From: Candidatus Amarolinea dominans | Lineage (GTDB): Bacteria; Chloroflexota; Anaerolineae; SSC4; Amarolineaceae | Length of the DNA stretch: 64,000 bases | Assembly (NCBI GenBank): GCA_016719785.1 | Contig: JADJYJ010000008.1 | Location: 1-64,000, forward strand | Direction of reading: 5' to 3' | Shown here: piece after piece, positions 1 to 9,421 of the stretch | Layout of the letters: each line of letters begins with the position of its first letter | Position numbering within the stretch: the first letter of the stretch is position 1 | Translations under genes and position numbers: made by a program | Notes under the pieces: generated by a model | Told to the model about the DNA's origin: nothing | What the model saw: the letters and a program-made list of their open reading frames with translations, nothing else | Databases searched by the model: none

Positions 1-1
1 C

Positions 2-469
2 TGCCTGGTCGCATGGTTGACGCGGCGCGGACGGCTGGATTTGCTGCTCTGTCTGCTGCCTGTGGCGCTGCTCTGGCACAACTGGGCCAATGTGGACCTC
101 AGCCGCGACACCGAGGCCCGTCAGTATGCGCTGGCTGCACTGGCCGCGGCGCGTTCCGACGCCCTGCTGATTGCTGACGGCGATGAGCACGCGCTCGCGC
201 TGTGGTATGCGCAGGACGGGTTGGGAGAACGACCCGATGTGGCAATCGTTGAGCGCACCCCGTGGAACTTCGACCGGTACCGCCGTCACCTGGTGCAGCG
301 CTGGCCCGATCTGTCCGCTGCCGCGGGGCCGGATGTGAACGACCTCATCGAGAGCCAGCGCGGCCGGCGCCCCATCTTCATCACCGATCCCGATGAAGAT
401 ATGGCTCTGCGTTTCGAGTTGAAACCGATCGGGACTCTATTCGAGGTGGCATGGCCCGGTTCACCGTAA
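2..469 (+). CDS. C-terminal part of a membrane protein, possibly DUF2723/glycosyltransferase-like (5' end outside window)
   Basis: The frame is open from base 2, so the start lies upstream. The visible 155 residues begin with a hydrophobic stretch (LLLCLLPVALLWHNW, probably the last membrane helix). A soluble tail follows with the pattern DALLIADGDEHALALWYAQ, then RPDVAIVE and WNFDRYRRHL. Large DUF2723-type membrane proteins often end in a soluble segment of this kind. The family call rests on that tail alone and is moderate. The stop at 467-469 lies inside the 3' end of the convergent HARE-HTH gene, giving an 89-bp tail-to-tail overlap, so one of the two 3' ends may be altered. Confidence 0.55.
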   Translation, partial: CLVAWLTRRGRLDLLLCLLPVALLWHNWANVDLSRDTEARQYALAALAAARSDALLIADGDEHALALWYAQDGLGERPDVAIVERTPWNFDRYRRHLVQRWPDLSAAAGPDVNDLIESQRGRRPIFITDPDEDMALRFELKPIGTLFEVAWPGSP

Positions 470-791
470 ACTGATCGGGAGCATGTCCCAGCGCCGCCAG
501 TAGTTTCCCGATCACCTGCACCACCGACTTCGCGCTCTGATTCGTCTCGATCCACAGCGCCGTGCCTGGAATCTGCGCCGGCGAGATCATGCCGTCCGGA
601 CTGCTGGCGCGCACGAAGCGTGAATCCTCCTGCAGCGAGTCAATGTACAGCCGTGAGGCCATCGTCGCTTCGGGCGTCAGCCCCTGGGGCGAGATCAGCT
701 TCCGTCCCAGCGCGGCCTCGGTGATCTCCTCAAAGCGCAGCGGCCGGCCCGCAGCATGGAGGATGCTGTACGCAGCGTCGAGATAGGTCAT
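381..791 (-). CDS. HARE-HTH domain protein at the end of the type III R-M operon
   Basis: 136 residues. Residues about 1-60 match the HARE-HTH winged-helix pattern (LRFEEITEAALGRKLI, then GLTPEATMASRLYIDS). This domain is known from ASXL proteins, RNA polymerase delta subunits and restriction systems, and is proposed to read DNA or link modification enzymes to DNA. The tail from about residue 95 looks low in conservation and overlaps the convergent gene, so the original stop may have been lost. A GAGG box lies about 9 bases before the ATG. It begins 12 bases after the 51-residue ORF and runs in the same direction as res and mod, so it is probably the last gene of that operon and an accessory R-M factor. 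That role is inferred from context. Confidence 0.6.
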   Translation of the reverse strand: MTYLDAAYSILHAAGRPLRFEEITEAALGRKLISPQGLTPEATMASRLYIDSLQEDSRFVRASSPDGMISPAQIPGTALWIETNQSAKSVVQVIGKLLAALGHAPDQFTVNRAMPPRIESRSVSTRNAEPYLHRDR

Positions 792-803
792 GGTGGTAAT
801 CCT

Positions 804-959
804 CTAAATTACGGGCAGTTGTGTCTCTGGTCCGTCATCCGCAACCGGCAGACACCAGTTACGTTCGGTTTCCGGGTCGCGCAGCTCGGAAAGGCTAAAC
901 AACACGTTGAGAATCTGGTCGGCGCGCCAGCCCTTGACCGAAGGGATGTCTTGATACAT
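804..959 (-). CDS. Small 51-residue protein between res and the HARE-HTH gene
   Basis: An ORF starting MYQDIPSVKGWRADQ and ending PETQLPVI fills the gap between the res stop (983) and the HARE-HTH start (791). A GGAGG box precedes the ATG at a loose 12-base spacing; a GTG 12 bases upstream in frame (start 971) is an alternative start. The stop TAG runs straight into the next gene's leader. The composition is that of a normal soluble protein (segment DQILNVLFSLSELRDPE). I do not recognise a family. The tight packing between two same-strand genes is the main support for its being real. Confidence 0.5.
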   Translation of the reverse strand: MYQDIPSVKGWRADQILNVLFSLSELRDPETERNWCLPVADDGPETQLPVI

Positions 960-982
960 AGCGATGTTCACCCTCCGCAATG

Positions 983-3692
983 TCAGGCGCTCGGCAGCCG
1001 GATTGTAGATGCTGCATAGGCCGAGGCGAGCAGAGCAAGCGTCATATTCTCAGCGATCACGTCATGGGGAATCAGCACATACTCCCACCGCTTGCCGCCG
1101 TAGCTCTTGGCATGATCGCTCGCCATCTGACACCAGTTCACTGCCGCGTCGCGCTTGACCAGGACGTCGGCATCGTTCAGCGCGTTTCTGGCCTTGGGTT
1201 CCAGCATGTAAATCACGGTTTCAGTCTCAGCGACGAAGTCCGGCTGGTATTCCAGGTGATCGGCGCCCTGCCTATAGTAGATCTGGAATTGTCCCTTCGC
1301 CGGCCTGAACCACTTCAACGCTTCCCGCTCCAGGATGACCGCCAGAACCCGCTCCGGGTCCGATTGAAACTTCTGCACCGGATAGAGGCAGCGTGCGAAC
1401 CCGCCGAACAAGTACTTCGACATGTTGCTCTTGTCGGCCGGTGACTGGCGGAAATTCAGCACCGGGTCGGACGCTGAGGCCGTGTACGCGCTGGGCTTTA
1501 GCTCATTGAACCCCTTGCTGATTACGACCTCGTAGCCGGCAGCCTCCTCCCAGTAACGCGCATCCATCTGCGCATGGACGAATTGCGCGATGGGCCTTTG
1601 ATAGCAGCGCAGCACTTTGCGTGTCTCATCTTCCGAGAGGTATGTCTGGAAGTGGCCGATCACTTGTACGGCCAGGTCATAGAGCAAGTCGGCATGATCA
1701 TCGTAGGAGACGTCATCGAAATCCACCAGGCCGCTGACCACGGTGTCCTCAAGCCGCGCTTCCTGGGCGCCACCCTTCCCCAACGTCAGGATCTCCAGTT
1801 GATTCGTGCCCAGGTGCTGGATCCACAGTTCTTCCGAAACCGGCGGGTAGCGCAGCGCATCCAACGCCAGCGTGAAGGGCGCGAAGCCTGAGCGCACCTC
1901 ACCCTGCGGCACCACGAGGATGCGCGGGATGTCAATAGTCTGCTGAATCACCAGGTCGGAGGTCCTGGCCACGACCGCCGCGATGTCGGGCGGCGGCGTG
2001 ATCCCCTCCAGCGCCAACTGAGCCGGCCGGTACTGGTTGGCAACCTCGCGCACCACCTGGGCCTGAATCTCGGGCCGTTGCAGATAGCTCACGCCGGGCA
2101 CGCTTTGCGGCTGGCTTTCCAGCTTGCGGATCACCGCATAGGCGATCTGGGCGACTTTCTGCTCCTCTGGATTCCCAAAGACCGGCGGCGGGGTGGACTC
2201 AGGGATCTGGGTGCTGGCAGTGAGTTGTTCGGGCTGCAAGCCGAGTTTGGTAGCCAGTTGCGATTGCGACACCACGGTGACGGTCCTCTGGCGCAACTGC
2301 TCTGGATCAAGCTCCACCACTTGCACGTGAAGGGCAGAACCTGGCCGGTTCGCCTCATCTATGATCTCCTGGAACCTGTCGTGGGCGACGATGTTGAGCC
2401 GGTCTACCGCCATCACGCCGGTGCGTTTGCCGAAGGGCAGGCGCAGGCCGCGGCCAATGGACTGTTCGATGAGGATGCGGGCGTTGGCGGCGCGCAGCGG
2501 CACGATGGTGTAGAGGTTCGTCACGTCCCAGCCCTCTTTCAGCATGTTGACGTGGACCACGATCTCGGTCAGTTCGTCGGGGCTTTCAACGGCCAGCAGC
2601 CGCTGCACCATTTCATCTTCCTCCGCGCCGGTGCGGCTGGAATCCACCTGGATGACGCGACCTTTGTAGCGGCCTTCGAAGAAGGCGTCCGACTGCACCA
2701 ACTGCACCAACTGGCCGGCGTGGGTCGTGTCGCGCGCGATGACCAGCAGGAACGGCTTGACGATGATGTTGCCCGTCTCGCGGGCGTAGGTTTCCAGCTC
2801 GACTTTGACGCTCTCGTGTAGCCGCAGACCGTCCTCCAACTTCAGCCGTTCGAGCGCCTCTGCGGACATACCGGCCGGGTTGAAGTTCTTGCGCGTGACC
2901 ACCGCCGGCTCTTTTACGAAGCCATCCGCCATCGCCGCGCCCAGTGGGTAGCTGTAGATCACGTTCTTGAACGGAATCGCGCCCCGCGGCGTTTCGATCA
3001 TGGGTGTAGCAGTCAGTTCCAGCCCCAGCACCGGTTTCAGCTCGTTGATGGCGCGCACCCCGGCCGACGCCCGGTAGCGGTGCGACTCGTCCATGATCAG
3101 CGTCAGGTCGTCCAGCCCGGCCAGGTAATCGAAGTAGCTTTGACCGATGTACTCGGAGAGGCGCTTGATGCGCGGGGATTTGCCGCCGCGCACTTCGGCG
3201 TTGATCTTCGAGATGTTGAAGATGTTGATCTTGCAGCGCAGCGTCACGTCGAAGAGCGTGCTGGCCGACCCCTCGTAGTTATCGCCCGTGATGATGTAGG
3301 GCGGGTTGGTGGCGAACTCGGCGATCCCCTTTGAAGACGTACTTGGGCGTGTTGGGCGTGAAGTCGGTGATCAGCTTGTTGTAGATCGTCAGGTTGGGCG
3401 CCAGCACGAAGAAGTTGTTGAGGCCGTGCGCCAGGTGCAGATAGCTGATGAACGCGCCCATCAGCCGGGTCTTGCCCACGCCGGTGGCCAGCGCAAAGCA
3501 GAGCGACGGGAACTCGCGCTCGAAATCGGTCACCGACGGGAACTCGCCCCGGATCACCTCCAGCGCTGCCTGGACGTCGTTGCTTTTGTGTGGCGGCACG
3601 ATCTCGGTGATGCGATCCAGGATCTCCAGCGAGCGGCGTTGCGGCGGGCGCAAACTCAGGCGACCGGCAATAGCATTGACATGACGATTCAT
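983..3692 (-). pseudogene. res: Type III restriction endonuclease subunit (Res), interrupted by one frameshift
   Basis: ATP-dependent DNA translocase/nuclease subunit of a type III R-M system. The first frame (from 3692) holds SF2 motif I, ATGVGKTRLMG, at residues about 69-79. The second frame (to 983) holds the DEAH-type box MDESHRY, motif III-like LTATP, motif VI-like EQSIGRGLRLP, and near the end a PD-(D/E)xK-like signature (PDFVAETE, then EPKA). The frames separate at a run of four C at 3326-3329. Removing one base restores a continuous reading (FKGIAEFATNPPYIITGDN). Restored length is about 900 residues, close to normal. The indel is in a short homopolymer, so an assembly error and a real inactivation are both possible. 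Mod lies upstream on the same strand. Confidence 0.85.
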
Positions 3693-3715
3693 CTGCTTCC
3701 TGCCTTGGAATGATT

Positions 3716-3888
3716 GACCACAAAGAGCACAGAGAACGCAAAGATCATTTTTGGTTTTCTTCTTTGTGCGCTTTGCGTTCTCTGTGGCTGTTCGATGCGT
3801 GCCAGAGCGTCACCACAAAGAGCACAGAGAACGCAAAGATCATTTTTGGTTTTCTTCTCTGTGTTCTTTGCGTTCTTTGTGGCTGTCT
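3716..3888. repeat. Two single copies of the AGAG/CAAAG hairpin element upstream of res
   Basis: Two imperfect inverted repeats, about 3716-3787 and 3812-3882. Each has a left arm of the type CCACAAAGAGCACAGAGAAC and a right arm ending CTTTGCGTTCTCTGTGG, separated by a T-rich loop. They are diverged relatives of the 85-bp units at 4301-5955 and fill the gap between the GxxExxY gene and res. The spurious reading frames here come from the repeat. Confidence 0.8.
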
Positions 3889-3890
3889 TT

Positions 3891-4265
3891 CTACGCGTTC
3901 CAAATGTACTTGCGAATCTGGAAACGATAGGAACCGAAGTTGATCAGCATTCCGTGTTCCATCCGAGACGACTTGAGATAGCCCAGGATCTGCGCTTCGT
4001 GCTCGGGTGCGATTGCCTTTGCAGTCTTCAGCTCGATGATGAGAATATCATCAATGAGTAGGTCGGCGAAATAGTCGCCGATGAGCGTGCCATCTTCGTC
4101 GTAGACCTTAATCGGATGCTGCTGTGCGACCTTGTGCCCTGCCTTGCGCACCCGATGCGCCAACGCGTTTTCGTATACCTTCTCCAGATGCCCATGCCCG
4201 TGATAGACATGAATGGCATAAGCAATATCCCGCACCTCATCGCACAAAGCCATAATGTTTTGCAT
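3891..4265 (-). CDS. GxxExxY family protein (PD-(D/E)xK nuclease-like fold)
   Basis: 124 residues. The start at 4265 is fixed by a strong AAGGAGGG ribosome site just upstream; longer frames to 4664 read only repeat DNA. The family motif is visible as GHLEKVYENAL near residues 25-35. It is followed by the nuclease-fold core DYFADLLIDD and IIELKTAK (residues about 64-83), which supplies the D...ExK residues. GxxExxY proteins are widespread, of unsettled function, and often lie near repeats of this kind. Here it sits inside the type III R-M operon, between the repeat array and res. A nuclease or DNA-binding role is a fold-based inference only. Confidence 0.85.
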   Translation of the reverse strand: MQNIMALCDEVRDIAYAIHVYHGHGHLEKVYENALAHRVRKAGHKVAQQHPIKVYDEDGTLIGDYFADLLIDDILIIELKTAKAIAPEHEAQILGYLKSSRMEHGMLINFGSYRFQIRKYIWNA

Positions 4266-4300
4266 AGAACCCTCCTTGAAAGATTGGAAGATAGAGATTT

Positions 4301-5955
4301 GACCGCAGAGAGCACAAAGAGCGCAAAGACCTCTTTTTTCTCTGTGTTCTCTGCGTCCTTTGCGGTCATCTTGCAGCACGTATTTGACCACAGAGAGCAC
4401 AAAGAGCGCAAAGACCTCTTTTTCTCTGTGTTCTCTGCGTCCTTTGCGGTCATCTTGCAGCACGTATTTGACCACAGAGAGCACAAAGAGCGCAAAGACC
4501 TCTTTTTTCTCTGTGTTCTCTGCGTCCTTTGCGGTCATCTTGCAGCACGTATTTGACCACAGAGAGCACAAAGAGCGCAAAGACCTCTTTTTTTCTGTGT
4601 TCTCTGCGTCCTTTGCGGTCATCTTGCAGCACGTATTTGACCACAGAGAGCACAAAGAGCGCAAAGACCTCTTTTTTCTCTGTGTTCTCTGCGTCCTTTG
4701 CGGTCATTTTGCAGCACGTATTTGACCACAGAGAGCACAAAGAGCGCAAAGACCTCTTTTTTCTCTGTGTTCTCTGCGTCCTTTGCGGTCATCTTGCAGC
4801 ACGTATTTGACCACAGAGAGCACAAAGAGCGCAAAGACCTCTTTTTTCTCTGTGTTCTCTGCGTCCTTTGCGGTCATCTTGCAGCACGTATTTGACCGCA
4901 GAGAGCACAAAGAGCGCAAAGACCTCTTTTTTCTCTGCGTCCTTTGCGGTCATCTTGCAGCACGTATTTGACCACAGAGAGCACAAAGAGCGCAAAGACC
5001 TCTTTTTTTTCTGTGTTCTCTGCGTCCTTTGCGGTCATCTTGCAGCACGTATTTGACCACAGAGAGCACAAAGAGCGCAAAGACCTCTTTTTTCTCTGTG
5101 TTCTCTGCGTCCTTTGCGGTCATCTTGCAACACGTATTTGACCACAGAGAGCACAAAGAGCGCAAAGACCTCTTTTTTCTCTGTGTTCTCTGCGTCCTTT
5201 GCGGTCATCTTGCAGCACGTATTTGACCACAGAGAGCACAAAGAGCGCAAAGACCTCTTTTTCTCTGCGTTCTCTGCGTCCTTTGCGGTTATTTTGCAGC
5301 ACGTATTTGATCACAGAGAGCACAAAGAGCGCAAAGACCTCTTTTTTCTGTTCTCTGCGTCCTTTGCGGTCATCTTGCAGCACGTATTTGATCACAGAGA
5401 GCACAAAGAGCGCAAAGACCTCTTTTTTCTGTGTTCTCTGCGTCCTTTGCGGTCATCTTGCAGCACGTATTTGACCACAGAGAGCACAAAGAGCGCAAAG
5501 ACCTCTTTTTCTCTGTGTTCTCTGCGTCCTTTGCGGTCATCTTGCAACACGTATTTGACCACAGAGAGCACAAAGAGCGCAAAGACCTCTTTTCCTCTGT
5601 GTTCTCTGCATCCTTTGCGGTCATCTTGCAGCACGTATTTGACCACAGAGAGCACAAAGAGCGCAAAGACCTCTTTTTTCTCTGTGTTCTCTGCGTCCTT
5701 TGCGGTTATCTTGCAGCACGTATTTGACCACAGAGAGCACAAAGAGCGCAAAGACCTCTTTTTTCTCTGTGTTCTCTGCGTCCTTTGCGGTTATCTTGCA
5801 GCACGTATTTGACCACAGAGAGCACAAAGAGCGCAAAGACCTCTTTTTTCTCTGTGTTCTCTGCGTCCTTTGCGGTCATCTTGCAGCACGTATTTGACCA
5901 CAGAGAGCACAAAGACCTCTTTTTTCTCTGTGTTCTCTGCGTCCTTTGCGGTTAT
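4301..5955. repeat. Tandem array of about 20 copies of an 85-bp hairpin-forming unit
   Basis: Unit starts were counted at 4301, 4386, 4470, 4555, 4639, 4724, 4809, 4894, 4970, 5055, 5140, 5225, 5309, 5390, 5473, 5557, 5641, 5726, 5811 and 5896 (last unit partial). Most units are 83-86 bp; two are shortened (76 and 81 bp) by small deletions. Each unit carries a left arm (CACAGAGAGCACAAAGAGCG), a T-rich loop and a right arm (TTCTCTGCGTCCTTTGCGGT) that is its near reverse complement, plus a linker with TTGCAGCACGTATTT. Copies differ by scattered point changes. There are no variable spacers, so this is not CRISPR. The last unit abuts the mod stop codon at 5952-5954. Confidence 0.95.
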
Positions 5956-7688
5956 TCTCCAACTCCAAACAGCGACGGCTGATTGGGTGTTGCGGGTCTG
6001 GCGGGCTTGGGCGGCGCGCTAGGCAGGTTTTCCACCTTGAGGCTGTAATCATCGTGGCCCCATTCACAAGCCGCCAGCACTGTCTTGGGGATCTTCTTGA
6101 CGGTGAGGTTGGGATACCGATCGGCCGCACCGCGGAACGCCAGACACAGCGCCAGCAGCGAACGCTCCGGCCCCACCTCATCGCTCAGTTGGGCGAGCTG
6201 CTCCGGGCTGAGCGTCTGCGTGGTGACGTAGATGAAGTCGCTCTCGGTGGAATGGCCGTGCTGCCAGTAGACCGCGTCGCTGGGCGCATAAGTGAAGCCT
6301 TCCAGCTTGCACAGCGCCTCGGCGAGCATGGCCGCGTTGTACTGCTTGTTGATCACCCAGTTGCCCCAGCGGTCCTTCTCCAGCAGCGAAGGCGCCAGCC
6401 GGAAGTAGCGGAACCCGCCGCCACCCTGCCAGCCCACGGCCTGGGTGACGCCGCCCTTGTCCTCGCTATCAATGACCTTGCGCAGTCGCGGGATGATGTG
6501 TGTGTGGCAGTGCTCGCCCAGTTCGATCATGATCCAGCGCCGGCCCATCTTGTGCGCCACCGCGCCGGTGGTGCCCGAGCCGGCGAAAGAGTCGAGTACC
6601 CAGTCGCCGGGGTTGGTTGTCAGATCCAAGACGCGCTTGATGAGACCTTCGGGCTTCTTGCCCTTCGGGAAGACCACGCCACCTTCAGCATGTATGTTGT
6701 TCGAGAGGATGTCCTGCCATAGGGTTGTCAGAGGCTCACCAGCCACCATCTGACCATCGATTTCTTTGAGCTTGTCCGCGTAGAATAGGATTCGTCTGCC
6801 ACCTCTTAGATAGATATCGGAATAGCCTTTGCGTTGAAGGCAGAAGATCTCCTCTGGTTTGGACTTTGAGATGTCAATCAGTTTTCGAGCTTCAGCACTC
6901 ACTCCCTCATAATTGGGACGCGCAAATTGCATCACACTTCGCGCCTGCGTCGTTACAAACTCATTAAGTAAACCAGGTTTGGTTCGGGCTATTTCTCGAG
7001 CCTCTCCCTCCAAAATGTGATGTGCTTCAGCAAAAGCCTTTACTAGAGTTGTGATACGCCAGAATCTGTAGGGCTCTTCGACATTCTCGATGAACTGGCT
7101 GTAGCGTTCATCTCGCTCCCTACCCGTGAAAACACGGTTGGGCGTCCAGTGCGACTTTTCTTTCGCGTAGATCAGAAGGAAGTTGGTTGTGTTGACACAT
7201 CCCGGATTTATCGCTTTATGACCCGTTGCAGACGCCTGTTTGAATGTCACGACATATAGGCGATTGTCGCGACCAAATAGCTCATCCAGCAAGACGATGA
7301 GGTACCCGAGCTCGTTGTCATCAATGTGAACGAATAGCGTGCCATCTCTGGCAAGGAGCCTTCTGAGAAGCTCAAGACGATCGCGCATCAAGCTAAGCCA
7401 GATGGAGTGCTCTACCGTGTCATCGTAGTGCTCGAAGGCCTGTTGGGTGTTGAACGGCGGATCGATGTAGATGCACTTGATCTTGCCGGCATACTCCTGC
7501 TCCAGCGCCTTCAGCGCCAGCAGGTTGTCGCCGAAGATCAGCCGGTTATCGAAGCTGTCCTGGTCGGTCACGCGGTGGCTGGCGTGGTAGGACTTCTCCG
7601 GGTCTTCCAGCAGGATGCGCGGCTCCAACTGCGGCCGGTTCTCCTTGCCGATCCAGGTGAGTTCGAGTTTTTGGTTACGTTGGGTCAT
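5952..7688 (-). CDS. mod: Type III R-M DNA methyltransferase subunit (Mod)
   Basis: 578 residues, amino-methyltransferase of the beta class. The catalytic motif IV DPPF is at residues 76-79 (IYIDPPFN) and the SAM-binding motif I FAGSGTT at 368-374, the order typical of beta-class N6-adenine methylases in type III systems. The N-terminal LIFGDNLLALKAL and the HIDDNELGYL segment are also usual for Mod. It would modify the recognition site and give the Res complex its specificity. The start has no clear ribosome site (GAGT about 8 bases upstream). The tandem hairpin array begins on its stop codon, separating it from the downstream GxxExxY and res genes. The frame is intact. Confidence 0.92.
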   Translation of the reverse strand: MTQRNQKLELTWIGKENRPQLEPRILLEDPEKSYHASHRVTDQDSFDNRLIFGDNLLALKALEQEYAGKIKCIYIDPPFNTQQAFEHYDDTVEHSIWLSLMRDRLELLRRLLARDGTLFVHIDDNELGYLIVLLDELFGRDNRLYVVTFKQASATGHKAINPGCVNTTNFLLIYAKEKSHWTPNRVFTGRERDERYSQFIENVEEPYRFWRITTLVKAFAEAHHILEGEAREIARTKPGLLNEFVTTQARSVMQFARPNYEGVSAEARKLIDISKSKPEEIFCLQRKGYSDIYLRGGRRILFYADKLKEIDGQMVAGEPLTTLWQDILSNNIHAEGGVVFPKGKKPEGLIKRVLDLTTNPGDWVLDSFAGSGTTGAVAHKMGRRWIMIELGEHCHTHIIPRLRKVIDSEDKGGVTQAVGWQGGGGFRYFRLAPSLLEKDRWGNWVINKQYNAAMLAEALCKLEGFTYAPSDAVYWQHGHSTESDFIYVTTQTLSPEQLAQLSDEVGPERSLLALCLAFRGAADRYPNLTVKKIPKTVLAACEWGHDDYSLKVENLPSAPPKPARPATPNQPSLFGVGE

Positions 7689-7713
7689 GGTCAGTTACTC
7701 ATACGACGAAAAA

Positions 7714-7772
7714 ACCGCAAAGAGCGCAAAGAGCACAAAGATTCTCTGCGTTCTCTGCGTTCTTTGTGGTCA
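7714..7772. repeat. Single hairpin element between the AAA ATPase and mod
   Basis: An inverted repeat with left arm AACCGCAAAGAGCGCAAAGA and right arm TTCTCTGCGTTCTTTGTGGT, of the same family as the array at 4301-5955. It fills the 92-bp gap between the ATPase stop and the mod start, so it lies in the mod leader. Confidence 0.8.
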
Positions 7773-7780
7773 ATTCTCTT

Positions 7781-8956
7781 CTACCTGTTGGAAGGTCGCG
7801 ACGCATGCAGCCCGAAGGCCGGCGTCAACAGGATCGTATCCGGTCGCGATGCAATGACCTTCTCGTATTCCTCCGTGGTTAGGGCACGCGGCGCGACGCC
7901 ACTGCCCGGCTCAGGCAAGACGAAGAGGCCGTTGGGGTCGGCGGCCTGGCAGATGATCGGGCTGTGTGTCGTGACGAGGAACTGGATATTCGGGAAGTGG
8001 CGTTTCAGCCAAAAGCCGATCTCGCGCTGCCACTCCGGATGCAAATGGGCATCCACTTCGTCAATCAGCACCACGCCGCTGCGCCTGATGAAAATCCTGC
8101 CGTCCGTCCCTCTGTCTGTCAAGCCCTCGACGCCGTACACGCTGACGAGGTGCCGGATGATGTCGGCGATCAGAGCCAACGCCGCCCGGTACCCATCGCT
8201 CATCTCACTCCACGCCAGTTGTACCCCGTTGCGATCCTTGAGCCAAAGCCCATCGGAATCCACACGATCCACCGTGATCTGATTCGGCAGGAGATCATCC
8301 CGCAGAATCTCCAGCAGCAGCGCCAGTTGCTCACGCTCGGCCGCGCGGTTCTCGAGCTCCTTGTGCTTCAGATTTCGCAGCCATTGGTCAACCTCGGCCA
8401 GCGACGCAGCCTCTTGGAACATCGTCACGAAGCGCTCAGTGGTTGGTGCGACCATTTGGCGCGTGGCCTCTGGCGATGCACCGAACACGCGGCGAAACGG
8501 CCCATACCCACACGAGAACCAGCCCGTGGCATCAGGCGACCAGATAGTGCGCTCAGGTGTTGCGTAGTTGCGCGGCTTCCCAGGCGGAATGGCGGCTTGC
8601 AACGTTGGCTCCTTGCCGCCATTCGTGAGTGTGAGTTTGACCGGGAAGCGGGAAGATGGGTTTCGCCCAGATTCAGATGTGGCATCATCGTCAATGACCC
8701 GCACGATTTCGAGCTGGATCGCCGCCTCATCGTCGGCGCCATCGCGAATCCAACCTTGGAAACTTGGCTGCAATGAACGCGCCGTATCCCTGCCTGTCAA
8801 TCCCACAGCAATCGCCTTCAGGATCGTGCTTTTCCCCGATCCGTTATCGCCGGTAAACACGGTCCACCCCGCGTAGCTTCCGCCGGCGCGCGTCAGATCG
8901 AATTGAAGATCTGCGAAACCACGGATGTTTTTGAGGATCACTCTGCTGATATACAT
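7781..8956 (-). CDS. AAA family ATPase (SMC/OLD-like, AAA_15/AAA_23 type)
   Basis: 391 residues. The N-terminus ISRVILKNIRGFADLQFD is typical of RecF/OLD-like ATPases. Walker A is GDNGSGKST (36-44), an ABC-like signature region reads EMSDGYRAALAL, Walker B is VVLIDEVDAHLHPEWQ, and TTHSPIIC follows. There is no visible TOPRIM or nuclease domain. A GAGGTG box sits five bases before the ATG. It lies directly upstream of mod on the same strand with only the hairpin element between. Stand-alone ATPases of this class are often partners in anti-phage systems (for example with HNH, PIN or methylase genes), so a role in the R-M locus is plausible but inferred. Confidence 0.85.
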   Translation of the reverse strand: MYISRVILKNIRGFADLQFDLTRAGGSYAGWTVFTGDNGSGKSTILKAIAVGLTGRDTARSLQPSFQGWIRDGADDEAAIQLEIVRVIDDDATSESGRNPSSRFPVKLTLTNGGKEPTLQAAIPPGKPRNYATPERTIWSPDATGWFSCGYGPFRRVFGASPEATRQMVAPTTERFVTMFQEAASLAEVDQWLRNLKHKELENRAAEREQLALLLEILRDDLLPNQITVDRVDSDGLWLKDRNGVQLAWSEMSDGYRAALALIADIIRHLVSVYGVEGLTDRGTDGRIFIRRSGVVLIDEVDAHLHPEWQREIGFWLKRHFPNIQFLVTTHSPIICQAADPNGLFVLPEPGSGVAPRALTTEEYEKVIASRPDTILLTPAFGLHASRPSNR

Positions 8957-9021
8957 CGCGGCACCTCTCTGCTTCCTGCGTACTTTGCGGCTATTGTACC
9001 ACTGGATCGGTTCAGATGAAA

Positions 9022-9363
9022 TCAGGATTCATAGAGGACCATCCCCTCGCTCAAGGCCGCGGTAATGAACGCATTGGGCACCTCGCGCCACTCGGCCACC
9101 TCCTCCGGCGTCCACACCAGGATGTCCTTGGCCGGCGCCAGGCCGACCAGCGCGCGACGGTAGCGCGCCGCGCGGCGGTAGCGCGGCTGGTCCGACGGCT
9201 CGATCAGCAGCAGATCATAGTCACTATCGGGCCGTGCGTCACCGCGCGCGCGCGAGCCAAACAAGACGATCTTCTGAGGGTTTCCGGTGGCCCTAATCCG
9301 GTGGACCATCTCTTTGAGCGAAGCGTCCAACCTTGCACGCTCGGCCACTCCTGACCCTGCCAT
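9022..9363 (-). CDS. Minimal nucleotidyltransferase (MNT) domain protein
   Basis: 113 residues. The nucleotidyltransferase signature is complete: LFGSRARGDARPDSDYDLLL, with the G-S pair and the two catalytic aspartates. Such proteins (MntA type) are known as antitoxins that AMPylate a HEPN RNase partner. No HEPN gene is seen beside it; the next gene upstream on this strand is the broken Phd-type antitoxin. The start at 9363 is supported by GGAGGG four bases upstream. Function beyond nucleotidyl transfer is open. Confidence 0.85.
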   Translation of the reverse strand: MAGSGVAERARLDASLKEMVHRIRATGNPQKIVLFGSRARGDARPDSDYDLLLIEPSDQPRYRRAARYRRALVGLAPAKDILVWTPEEVAEWREVPNAFITAALSEGMVLYES

Positions 9364-9421
9364 ATACCCTCCATTTATTTCTCATTTCCTTACCTTCGTT
9401 GAAGTATACCATACAGCCGCC

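Noticed and set aside
4301..5955. CRISPR array
   Set aside because: Units are contiguous and whole units repeat; there are no unique spacers, no leader and no cas genes.
4028..5982. Many overlapping ORFs on both strands (for example MRSSCSTYLTTESTKSAKTS)
   Set aside because: They are translations of the 85-bp repeat in several frames. They change phase with the repeat indels and have no ribosome sites.
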